Of a stretch of 5,620 nucleotides of DNA, positions 1 to 5,620 are shown one piece after another. The notes beneath the pieces were generated by a model that had not been told where the DNA came from, made no database searches, and saw only the letters and a program-made list of their open reading frames with translations. The translations under genes were made by a program, and so were the position numbers. Source of the stretch: Candidatus Calidifonticultor daggyaiensis (GTDB lineage Bacteria; Actinomycetota; Humimicrobiia; Humimicrobiales; Humimicrobiaceae); assembly GCA_015661035.1 (NCBI GenBank), contig JACVJA010000121.1, positions 1 through 5,620 on the forward strand, read 5' to 3'. How positions within the stretch are numbered: position 1 is the stretch's first letter; the number at the start of each line of letters is the position of its first letter.

Positions 1-1104
1 GATTTTAATGTAACTGATAGCGGAAGACTAATAGAAGGTTTTGTAGATGATCTTTCAAACTGGTATGTTAGAAGAAGTAGAAGAAGATTTTGGAAAAGTG
101 AAAATGATTCTGATAAGATTAGCGCTTATAAAACATTATATGAGTGTTTAGTAACAGTTTCTAAGCTAGCTGCTCCATTTATACCGTTTATAACTGAAGA
201 AATTTATCAAAATTTAGTAAAGAATCTCAATAAAGGTTTTGAAAGCATCCATTTAGAAGAGTATCCAGTATGTGACGAAAATTTAATTGATAAAGAGCTG
301 AGTTATAAAATGTCTGTTGCACGTAAGATAATAAGTCTTGGAAGATCTATTAGAAACAAGATAAATATAAAAACGAGGCAACCCCTAGAATATGTAAAAG
401 TATTTTTTGAAAAAGATGATAAAAAGCTTTCAGCATGTATGCATTTTAAAGATTTAATTCTTGATGAGTTAAATGTTAAGGAACTTCAAATAATTGATAA
501 CCAAGAAGAAATTGTGTCGTATATAATTAAGCCAAACCTAAAAATATTAGGTCCAAAATATTCTAATCTTTTGCCTGAAATTATAAAGGCTTTAAATAAT
601 AAAAATAAGGCTCAAGTTGCTTTAAAAGTTAAAAATCAAAAACCAATAAATTTAATAATTAATAGTAAAGATATAGAAATTTTGCCGGAAGAAGTTATTG
701 TTGAAATTAAAAATATTGAAAATATTGGTGTTGAAAGTGATGGAGAATTTACTGTTGGTATGCCTACTACTATAAATGAGAGTTTAAAACAAGAAGGTTT
801 TTGCAGAGAGTTAGTCCACCAAATACAAAATTTTAGAAAAGAATCTAATTTTCAAATTGAAAATACTATAAGTTTGGTTATTTTAGCTGAAAAAAATATA
901 CTAGAAGTAATAAAAAAATTTAAAGATTATATAACTAAAGAAACATTAGCTACTGAATTAAAAACCTATGATTACAATACATCTTTAAGAGATAAAGATT
1001 TAAAGGAACTAGACATTTTTAATGATAGCTTAAAAATAAAAGAATTTAAAATTAATGAAAATAATATAAAAATAGGAATAAAAATTTCAGGAAGTATTTT
1101 GTAA
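1..1104 (+). CDS. ileS: Isoleucyl-tRNA synthetase, C-terminal part (5' end outside window)
   Basis: This is the cytoplasmic enzyme that charges tRNA-Ile with isoleucine, using ATP. The reading frame is open from base 1 to the TAA at 1102-1104, giving 367 residues, about the last third of a protein that is usually near 1,050 residues. The catalytic core with HIGH and KMSKS lies upstream of the window. Residues 1-100 are the helical anticodon-binding domain, with the hallmark DDLSNWYVRRSRRRFW at about 21-36 and APFIPFITEEIY at about 58-69. The ATG at 310 is internal (residue 104) and is not the start. The later part has RNKINIKTRQPL, KPNLKILGPKYSNLLPEI and EGFCRELVHQIQNFRK, which fit the eukaryote-like type 2 IleS and not the E. 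coli type. The C-terminal zinc-binding cysteines of type 1 enzymes are absent. lspA follows after 43 bp. Confidence 0.95.
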   Translation, partial: DFNVTDSGRLIEGFVDDLSNWYVRRSRRRFWKSENDSDKISAYKTLYECLVTVSKLAAPFIPFITEEIYQNLVKNLNKGFESIHLEEYPVCDENLIDKELSYKMSVARKIISLGRSIRNKINIKTRQPLEYVKVFFEKDDKKLSACMHFKDLILDELNVKELQIIDNQEEIVSYIIKPNLKILGPKYSNLLPEIIKALNNKNKAQVALKVKNQKPINLIINSKDIEILPEEVIVEIKNIENIGVESDGEFTVGMPTTINESLKQEGFCRELVHQIQNFRKESNFQIENTISLVILAEKNILEVIKKFKDYITKETLATELKTYDYNTSLRDKDLKELDIFNDSLKIKEFKINENNIKIGIKISGSIL

Positions 1105-1147
1105 TAAATACAATTTAAATAATAATTTATAGAAATAACAGTATTAA

Positions 1148-1708
1148 ATGATAAGCGATTCAACTAGCAAAAATTTGAGTGTTGATTTGGATAGTTTAAG
1201 AAATAGTAAAAATAAAAATATCTTTTACTCAAATAAAATCTTAAATTTTATATTTTTAATAAGTACATTTTTAATTTTACTTTTTGATCAAATTACAAAA
1301 TATATTATAAATTTAAAACCTCAAAATTATTTTCCTTTAGCTTTAATTCCAAATTTTCTTTATATTACAAGAGTTACAAATACTGGTGCTTCTTTTGGAA
1401 TGTTTCAAAATAAAACCAATATATTAATTATAGTTTCGGTTATTGCTATTATTTTAATCATTGTTTTAAAAATTAAATTAAATTTAAAATCTTTTTTTTA
1501 TAATATTGCACTTGGTTTTATTCTAGGTGGAGCAATAGGTAATCTAATTGATAGGTTTCTTTATGGTGAAGTGACCGATTTTATACATGTTGTATATTTT
1601 GCTGTATTTAATATTGCAGACAGTTTTATTGTTATTGGATTTGGAATTATAATTATAATACTAATTAAAAGTTATAAAAATAAAAACTTTTTTTTAAAAA
1701 ATAATTAA
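1148..1708 (+). CDS. lspA: Lipoprotein signal peptidase (signal peptidase II)
   Basis: This inner-membrane aspartyl protease cuts the signal peptide from prolipoproteins just before the lipid-modified cysteine. The family's conserved boxes are all present in the 186 residues: FDQITK (46-51), NTGASFG (78-84), GNLIDR (131-136), VTDFIHV (142-148) and FNIADSFIVIG (154-164). The two catalytic aspartates should be D144 and D158. Four membrane helices are visible at about 31-47, 91-108, 118-137 and 155-173. The first 30 residues are polar and non-conserved, making the protein longer than the usual 150-170. Starts at TTG codons 10 or 14 (1175, 1187) would shorten it. No clear Shine-Dalgarno precedes any of these choices, so the ATG was kept. 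The ileS-lspA order is common in bacteria. The TAA stop lies 20 bp before the next gene, suggesting cotranscription. Confidence 0.93.
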   Translation: MISDSTSKNLSVDLDSLRNSKNKNIFYSNKILNFIFLISTFLILLFDQITKYIINLKPQNYFPLALIPNFLYITRVTNTGASFGMFQNKTNILIIVSVIAIILIIVLKIKLNLKSFFYNIALGFILGGAIGNLIDRFLYGEVTDFIHVVYFAVFNIADSFIVIGFGIIIIILIKSYKNKNFFLKNN

Positions 1709-1728
1709 ATAAATTTTATCATTCTAAA

Positions 1729-2703
1729 TTGGATCATTCAAAAAAAATAAATAATAACAACTCAGTATCAATCTTTAAGATTACAGAAAACAATAACAAT
1801 AAAAGAATAGACAAGTTTTTAACTAATAAAATAACAGATAGATCCAGAAACTATATACAAAAATTATTAGAAATGAAAGGCGTATTAGTAAATGATAAAG
1901 CAGTTGGTAAAAGTTATAAATTAAAAACTGGCGATGTAGTTATAATTAAAAATATAAACCTTGCTGAAGAAAATATTGATGTTAAGCCGCAAGAAATAAC
2001 TTTAAATATTATTTATGAAGACGATTATTTAATTGTAATTTCAAAACAGGCAGGAGTTGTAACACATCCAGCACCAGGAAATTATGAAAACACTATCGTA
2101 AATGCTGTATTATTTTATTTAAATTCTAAAAAAGAAAATTTTAATAATCATATTAGACCTGGGATTATTCATAGGCTTGATAAAGATACTTCAGGATTAA
2201 TGATTATTGCAAAAAACAGCATTATTCAAAAAAAGATGTCTGATGCTTTTAAAGAAAGAAAAATCTTAAAAATATATAAAGCTTTGGTTTACGGCAATTT
2301 TAAAGAAAAGAAAGGTAAAATAGATTTTTGTCTTTCAAGGTCTGACAAGGATCGAAAAAAGATATCAGTGTCTCTTAATAATGGTAAAGAAGCAGTAACA
2401 GAGTTTAAAGTTGAAGAAAACTTTTATAATTGTACTTTACTAACTGTATATCCAAAAACTGGAAGAACACACCAAATAAGAGTACACTTTAGTTATATAG
2501 GACACCCAATAATAGGTGATATTTTATATGGTAATGAAAAAACTAGGCAAATAGCAGAAATAATTGGGTTAAAAAGGCAATTTTTACATGCTTATTCCAT
2601 TTCTTTTAGTCATCCTATTACTGATGAAATAATAAATTTAAAAGATAACTTGCCGGATGATTTAGTTCAATCATTATGTAATTTAAGAAAATTAAAATTT
2701 TAA
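1729..2703 (+). CDS. rluD: RluA/RluD-family 23S rRNA pseudouridine synthase
   Basis: This enzyme isomerises uridine to pseudouridine in RNA. In RluD the targets are in helix 69 of 23S rRNA. An N-terminal S4 RNA-binding domain spans about residues 25-85 (KRIDKFL, then LEMKGVLVNDKAV). The catalytic domain follows, with HRLDKDTSGLMIIAK at 148-162, where D151 is the expected catalytic aspartate. GRTHQIRVHF (245-254) with HPIIGDILYG (259-268) and RQFLHAYSISFSHP (283-296) complete the family pattern. The length of 324 residues is normal. The start is TTG at 1729, because the open frame reaches back only to a stop at 1702-1704 and the first in-frame ATG (residue 49) falls inside the S4 domain. The first 24 residues are Asn-rich and not conserved. 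Which RluA-family member this is, and so which uridines it modifies, cannot be settled from sequence alone. It is probably the last gene of the ileS-lspA operon. Confidence 0.88.
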   Translation: MDHSKKINNNNSVSIFKITENNNNKRIDKFLTNKITDRSRNYIQKLLEMKGVLVNDKAVGKSYKLKTGDVVIIKNINLAEENIDVKPQEITLNIIYEDDYLIVISKQAGVVTHPAPGNYENTIVNAVLFYLNSKKENFNNHIRPGIIHRLDKDTSGLMIIAKNSIIQKKMSDAFKERKILKIYKALVYGNFKEKKGKIDFCLSRSDKDRKKISVSLNNGKEAVTEFKVEENFYNCTLLTVYPKTGRTHQIRVHFSYIGHPIIGDILYGNEKTRQIAEIIGLKRQFLHAYSISFSHPITDEIINLKDNLPDDLVQSLCNLRKLKF

Positions 2704-2819
2704 TTTATAACTCTTTTTATAATTATTTTATCATCATATATTATTTTTAAGGTAATTAAGTTTAATAAACAATATGATTAAAAAAGTTTATTTAAGATTT
2801 TTTGAAAGGATAAAAAGTA
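2704..2819 (+). promoter_or_regulatory. AT-rich leader of the DUF211 gene, possible promoter
   Basis: This 116-bp gap is the longest in the + strand gene series and would be the natural place for a separate promoter. It contains -10-like hexamers: TATAAT at 2718-2723, TATTAT at 2739-2744 and TATGAT at 2773-2778. None has a convincing -35 element at 16-18 bp, and such hexamers are expected by chance in sequence this AT-rich. I see no GC-bearing hairpin that would end the upstream operon, so read-through from rluD is also possible. Confidence 0.25.
2804..2810 (+). promoter_or_regulatory. Shine-Dalgarno of the DUF211 gene
   Basis: GAAAGGA lies 9 bp before the ATG at 2820. It is a recognisable ribosome binding site, in contrast to lspA and rluD, which show none. 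It fixes the DUF211 start, which also agrees with the conserved N-terminal IRRLVLDVLKPH of the family. Confidence 0.7.
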
Positions 2820-3107
2820 ATGGCAAACATTAGAAGGTTAGTTTTAGATGTTCTAAAACCACATACCCCAACACTTGTTGATTTAGCTGTGCAGCTTGCA
2901 GACCTTGAAGGCATTGAAGGAGTTGATATTTCACTAAAAGAAATGGACCAAAAAGTTGAAAATGTAAAAATTACATGCGAAGGAGAAAATATAAATTTTG
3001 AGCAGGTCGAAAGAGTAATTATGGAAAACGGCGCATCAATTCATAGCCTTGATAAGGTTTCTGCAGGTGCAAGCATAATTGAAGAAGTAACTACTCAACA
3101 AGACTAA
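2820..3107 (+). CDS. DUF211 family protein
   Basis: This small, probably cytoplasmic protein of 95 residues has no established biochemical function that I know of. It matches the DUF211 family over its length: IRRLVLDVLKPHTPTLVDLA (4-23), then LADLEGIEGVDISLKEMD, a central VENVKITCEG strand, and ENGASIHSLDKVSAG (69-83). The alternating strands and helices fit the ferredoxin-like fold expected for DUF211, which resembles small ligand-binding or oligomerising domains. I know the family mainly from archaea, so its place beside bacterial core genes is notable. The tail EEVTTQQD is not conserved. By hand count GC is about 36%, above the roughly 20-25% in the sampled ileS lines. It is transcribed toward the oppositely oriented ABC permease gene. 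Family assignment is firm, while any role is unknown. Confidence 0.85.
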   Translation: MANIRRLVLDVLKPHTPTLVDLAVQLADLEGIEGVDISLKEMDQKVENVKITCEGENINFEQVERVIMENGASIHSLDKVSAGASIIEEVTTQQD

Positions 3108-3248
3108 GTAAGAATAAATAATAAAAAAATAATAGATAAAAATACTATATTTGTATTTAAATAAGCAAAAAGATTAAAAATATTAAATTCATCAATGCTG
3201 ATTATACTGTAAGATTAAAACAAAGTATAAGATTAAAATAAAATTAAT
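3108..3248. other. Convergent intergenic region, possible weak terminator
   Basis: These 141 bp separate two genes that run toward each other, so transcripts from both sides must end here. The best hairpin I can see has arms AAATAC (3140-3145) and GTATTT (3153-3158) around a 7-base loop. It has only one G:C pair and would be weak. No GC-rich stem with a U-run is present in either direction. No gene fits in the region. Confidence 0.3.
3170..3238. repeat. Three copies of AAGATTAAAA
   Basis: The decamer AAGATTAAAA occurs at 3170-3179, 3211-3220 and 3229-3238. The last two are part of an 11-bp exact repeat (TAAGATTAAAA at 3210-3220 and 3228-3238) with a period of 18 bp. The copies lie just beyond the permease stop codon. 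In such AT-rich DNA this may be replication slippage or chance, and no function is assigned. Confidence 0.4.
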
Positions 3249-4229
3249 TTAAGTTGATCTTATTTCTTGCTTCATAAATACTACATATGACACTGCAAAG
3301 CAAATAATTGCAAGTGCAATTACAACAATTAACTGTGGCCAAATTTGAAGTAAACTCTGGCTTAACGATAATGGTCTTGCAATTAACTTACTTAAGTCAC
3401 TTTCAGTTATTCTAAGAGCAAAGTGTCCTAAAGTAGGATCTACAATAGCTGCAGTGGACTCATAAAATAAAATAAAAGGAGAAATTCTTAATAAATCAAC
3501 TGACAAAGATAAATTCTTTAATTGTGTTGCAAGAGATGAACCATCTGTAACTGGTATTATTTGGTCTGCAATTTGCGGCGCAATAAAAGGCCAGAAGAAT
3601 GTTAAAAATAACCAAATAGGAATAGCTGTCAATATGGCAGCAGCAACATTTCGCATAATTACTGAGAATAACAATGACAAACTCATCCAAAATGCACCAT
3701 AAATAATACAAATAATAATAAAGATAAAAATCCTTAAAATTTCTTCTGATGTTGGCGGTACTCCAATTGTACGAAAACCAATTCCTAATATAATTAGAAT
3801 TATACTCGCAATCATTATTGATAGGGAAGTTATACCTGCAAGAAATTTCCCATTTATCAAATTATCTCTATATATAGGTTGAGAAAGAATCCTGCTCATA
3901 TTACCAGAATTACGTTCAGAATTAATAGCATTAAAACCAAATAGTATACCAATTAATGGAATGAATGCCCCAAAAAATCTGACTAAATTGAATGTCATAA
4001 TTGCCTTAATTTCACCAACTGTATATAGCTTTAGAAAAAATAATTCATCTATGAATACTTTTACTAGTAAAGCTTGATCTGTACTCATTGGGGCAGATTT
4101 TATTGACTGAATTGAAAGAAAAGCAAACCCTAATCCTGCAATATATATTAATGCAAGCAAAATAAGAAATATTTTACTACTGAAATAATCGCTAATTTCT
4201 TTTCTAAAAACTGTTAAAGTTCCTCTCAT
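3249..4229 (-). CDS. ABC-2 type transporter permease
   Basis: This is the integral membrane subunit of an ABC exporter, paired with the ATPase encoded just upstream. The 326 residues contain about six hydrophobic helices, near 20-40, 83-103, 130-151, 165-192, 196-216 and 298-318. A longer, mostly polar stretch between the fifth and sixth (about 217-295) is probably a loop outside the membrane. The start MRGTLTVFRKEISDYF is the usual amphipathic entry helix of ABC-2 permeases. The segment NSERNSGNMSRILSQPIYRD (103-122) followed by GKFLAG is the typical cytoplasmic coupling region. The protein ends FMKQEIRST. The ATG at 4229 is preceded by a strong Shine-Dalgarno 4 bp away. The substrate cannot be read from sequence. 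Relatives with this domain plan serve export of drugs, polysaccharides or copper-related cargo (NosY-like), or gliding machinery. Confidence 0.88.
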   Translation of the reverse strand: MRGTLTVFRKEISDYFSSKIFLILLALIYIAGLGFAFLSIQSIKSAPMSTDQALLVKVFIDELFFLKLYTVGEIKAIMTFNLVRFFGAFIPLIGILFGFNAINSERNSGNMSRILSQPIYRDNLINGKFLAGITSLSIMIASIILIILGIGFRTIGVPPTSEEILRIFIFIIICIIYGAFWMSLSLLFSVIMRNVAAAILTAIPIWLFLTFFWPFIAPQIADQIIPVTDGSSLATQLKNLSLSVDLLRISPFILFYESTAAIVDPTLGHFALRITESDLSKLIARPLSLSQSLLQIWPQLIVVIALAIICFAVSYVVFMKQEIRST

Positions 4230-4231
4230 GT

Positions 4232-4265
4232 TTCTCCTCTTAAAATTATTCTCCTCTTAAAATTA
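4232..4265. repeat. Perfect 17-bp tandem duplication carrying the Shine-Dalgarno
   Basis: The 17-bp unit TTCTCCTCTTAAAATTA (+ strand) is present exactly twice in a row, at 4232-4248 and 4249-4265, with no mismatch. The bases on either side do not extend it. On the - strand each copy reads as AGAGGAG preceded by TTTTA, so the duplication doubles the ribosome binding site in front of the permease gene. Confidence 0.95.
4234..4240 (-). promoter_or_regulatory. Shine-Dalgarno of the permease gene (proximal copy)
   Basis: AGAGGAG on the - strand ends 4 bp before the ATG at 4229. It is the strongest ribosome binding site in the window, though its spacing is slightly short. An identical second copy at 4251-4257 ends 21 bp before the ATG, which is too far to initiate there directly. 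It could serve only as a standby site. Confidence 0.8.
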
Positions 4266-4303
4266 ATAGAATCAAACTAAATAAGGTTAATTTTTTTATA
4301 AAA

Positions 4304-5377
4304 TTAATCTTCTTTAAAATATTTTAAATAAATTTCTTCTAATGATGAATCTTTTATATTCATTCTTGTAAGTAGTAAATTATTATCTACTATAATTTTT
4401 GAGATTTGAGGTCTTATATCTTCATCACTAATTACTTCTATAACATTATCTTTTTTATTAACTTTAACTACTTTATCTATTTCTTTAATTTTATTTAAAA
4501 CTTCATCAGTAATATTAGAAACTTCAATTTCAATTATATATCTTCCTTCACCAAATAAACCCCTGCTTAATAAATCAATTTTGACTTCACCAATTAGCTT
4601 ACCTTTGGACATAATACCAATCCTACTACAAATTTTTTGTATTAGATTTAATTGATGGGAAGAAATTAAAAATGTTATATTTTTTTCTTTATTGAGAATT
4701 TTAATATTGTCAAGAATTTGGTTTGCAATTTTAATATCCAGCCCTTCTGTTGGTTCATCAAGTATTGCAAGTTGCGGGTCTTTAATTAAGACATCTGCTA
4801 TTCCTAATCTTTTTTTCATACCTTTTGAGAATGTGCTAACTAGATTATTTTTTACATTATCAAGACCAACAATTTCCAAAACTTCTTGAATTTTATTTTC
4901 TATTTCTCTCTCAGGTATGCCATTTAATTCTGCTGTATATTTTAAATTTTGTCTTGCTGTTAAATCTTCATAAAATCCTAACCTTTCAGGCAAATAACCA
5001 GTAATTCTTTTTACCCTAATTGGTTCCTTTGTTGAATTAAAGCCAGCAACAGTTATTTGACCTGATGTTGGTTCAGTAAGCCCTAGAAGCATTAAAATAA
5101 AGGTTGATTTTCCAGCACCATTAGGCCCAAGCAAGCCAAAGATTTCGCCTTTGTTTATAGTTAAGTTTAAATTATTTACAGCAGCTTTCCCATTATATTG
5201 CTTAGTTAAATTTTTAGCTATAATTAATGGGCTTCCTAATGAAATATTACTATTCTGATTATTTTTTTCTTTATTTACTTGTACGGTGCTAACATAATTA
5301 CTTTTAAAACTTTCCATGTTACTTTTAAAGCTTTTGTCATAATTTAATAAATTTATATTTTTATTAATATTAATCAT
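4304..5377 (-). CDS. ABC transporter ATP-binding protein
   Basis: This is the ATPase subunit that powers the ABC-2 permease encoded 74 bp downstream. The nucleotide-binding domain covers about residues 50-270, with Walker A GPNGAGKST (84-92), a GYLPE Q-loop region (127-131) lacking the usual glutamine, and signature FSKGMKKRLGIA (183-194). Walker B is LAILDEPT (203-210) with catalytic E208, the D-loop is EGLD (211-214) and the switch histidine is H241 in ISSHQ. GYLPE is typical of NosF-like and other ABC-2 ATPases, so it is not a defect. Residues 275-357 form the small C-terminal domain common in this group (DUF4162-like). At 357 residues it is longer than the usual 300-310, because about 48 polar residues precede the domain. 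The ATG at 5377 has only a weak AAGAAA-type site. Met21 at 5317 is the alternative start and has no better site. Confidence 0.9.
   Translation of the reverse strand: MININKNINLLNYDKSFKSNMESFKSNYVSTVQVNKEKNNQNSNISLGSPLIIAKNLTKQYNGKAAVNNLNLTINKGEIFGLLGPNGAGKSTFILMLLGLTEPTSGQITVAGFNSTKEPIRVKRITGYLPERLGFYEDLTARQNLKYTAELNGIPEREIENKIQEVLEIVGLDNVKNNLVSTFSKGMKKRLGIADVLIKDPQLAILDEPTEGLDIKIANQILDNIKILNKEKNITFLISSHQLNLIQKICSRIGIMSKGKLIGEVKIDLLSRGLFGEGRYIIEIEVSNITDEVLNKIKEIDKVVKVNKKDNVIEVISDEDIRPQISKIIVDNNLLLTRMNIKDSSLEEIYLKYFKED
5298..5334 (-). repeat. Short tandem repeat in the ATPase N-terminal extension
   Basis: On the - strand a 16-bp segment at 5334-5319 recurs at 5313-5298 with one mismatch, giving a period of 21 bp. 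In protein it reads SFKSNME then SFKSNYV (residues 16-29). It lies before the conserved ABC domain, in the region where the start codon is uncertain. It may be a recent slippage duplication or a sign that this stretch is not under strong coding constraint. Confidence 0.65.
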
Positions 5378-5502
5378 ATTTTTCTTGTGTATTCTTATTT
5401 ATTAATTAATTGTTCAACATTAAGTACTGATATTTTAAATTTTTTTTATTATTATTTAAATTTAATAGGTTAAGGTTAATTAACATTATTCTTATTCTTC
5501 TT
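5378..5502. other. Intergenic region between anchored protein and ATPase genes
   Basis: These 125 bp hold no gene that I can support. They contain a tandem GGTTAA (5468-5473 and 5474-5479) running into the 10-bp palindrome GTTAATTAAC (5475-5484), and long A/T runs. Because the gap is wide for an operon, a promoter for the ATPase and permease may lie here, but I find no convincing pair of -35 and -10 boxes on the - strand. Confidence 0.4.
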
Positions 5503-5620
5503 CTACCTTCTTCCAAGCCTAGCAAATATTACACCAACACCTACAACTACGACAACAATTATTGCAATTCCTATCCAACCCCAAATAGACGGAGTTTCTA
5601 CTGTTACTCTAACGTCTATA
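5503..5620 (-). CDS. C-terminus of a membrane-anchored surface protein, probably NEW3-domain (partial)
   Basis: The last 38 codons of a gene enter from the right edge and end in TAG at 5503-5505. The peptide reads IDVRVTVETPS, a beta-strand-like end of an outside domain. Next come a WGW aromatic belt and a single hydrophobic helix of about 18 residues rich in Ile, Val and Gly. The end is FARLGRR, a positive cytoplasmic tail. This is the C-terminal anchor of a type I membrane protein. The pattern resembles the ends of NEW3-domain (COG1470-like) proteins in archaea and Chloroflexota, which often sit beside an ABC ATPase and an ABC-2 permease as here. The helix and orientation are seen directly. 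The NEW3 assignment is inference, since the domain itself lies outside the window. Any single-pass surface protein remains possible. Confidence 0.6.
   Translation of the reverse strand, partial: IDVRVTVETPSIWGWIGIAIIVVVVVGVGVIFARLGRR

Noticed and set aside
972..1163. Open frame of 63 codons on the - strand across the ileS end and lspA start
   Set aside because: It lies antisense to confident genes, has no recognisable motif and is expected in AT-rich sequence.
3496..3711. Open frame of 71 codons on the - strand inside the permease
   Set aside because: It is a shifted-frame shadow of the permease gene with no family resemblance.
4287..4307. TTAATTTT/AAAATTAA inverted repeat at the ATPase stop as a terminator
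   Set aside because: The stem has no G:C pair, and the close downstream permease gene with its strong binding site argues for read-through.
4692..4889. Open frame of 65 codons on the + strand inside the ATPase gene
   Set aside because: It is antisense to the Walker B and signature region, whose codon pattern explains it.
5389..5417. TTGAAC on the - strand as a -35 box for the ATPase gene
   Set aside because: No acceptable -10 hexamer follows at 16-18 bp, and the resulting leader before the ATG would be only a few bases long.
5434..5460. TTTAAA arms with T-run as a terminator
   Set aside because: The arms are a self-palindromic all-AT hexamer with a 15-bp loop, which would not form a stable hairpin.
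1..5620. CRISPR array, tRNA, insertion sequence or riboswitch
   Set aside because: I saw no regularly spaced repeats, cloverleaf, transposase motif, terminal inverted repeats or conserved aptamer in the window.

Overview
This is a very AT-rich window that looks like bacterial chromosome. It holds six protein genes and no RNA genes. Genes on the + strand occupy 1-3107 and genes on the - strand occupy 3249-5620, so the two halves converge on a short intergenic region at 3108-3248. The left genes (ileS end, lspA, rluD) are core bacterial genes. lspA in particular marks the host as a bacterium. The IleS C-terminus is the eukaryote-like 'type 2' form, which is found in only some bacterial phyla. 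The right side carries a DUF211 protein, a family I know mainly from archaea, and an ABC exporter set next to the end of a membrane-anchored protein that resembles archaeal and Chloroflexota NEW3-domain proteins. Taken together, an uncultured low-GC bacterium of the Chloroflexota (Dehalococcoidia/SAR202-like) type is my best guess. It is a weak one, and lateral transfer or an assembly junction remain possible.

Layout. 1-1104 is the 3' third of ileS, entered in frame at the window edge. lspA follows after 43 bp and a TTG-started RluA/RluD-family pseudouridine synthase after another 20 bp, which suggests one translation and lipoprotein-processing operon. After a 116-bp AT-rich gap with a good Shine-Dalgarno comes the small DUF211 gene (2820-3107). 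On the - strand, reading right to left, are the last 38 codons of a protein ending in a membrane anchor (5503-5620), an ABC ATPase (4304-5377) and an ABC-2 type permease (3249-4229). These three probably form one membrane system: ATPase and permease as the exporter, and the anchored protein as an outward-facing partner.

The most unusual structural features are a perfect 17-bp tandem duplication carrying two copies of a strong Shine-Dalgarno directly before the permease start, and a roughly 48-residue N-terminal extension on the ATPase that contains a 7-residue tandem repeat. I found no CRISPR array, insertion sequence, integrase, tRNA or toxin-antitoxin pair, and no clearly novel defence or metabolic system.
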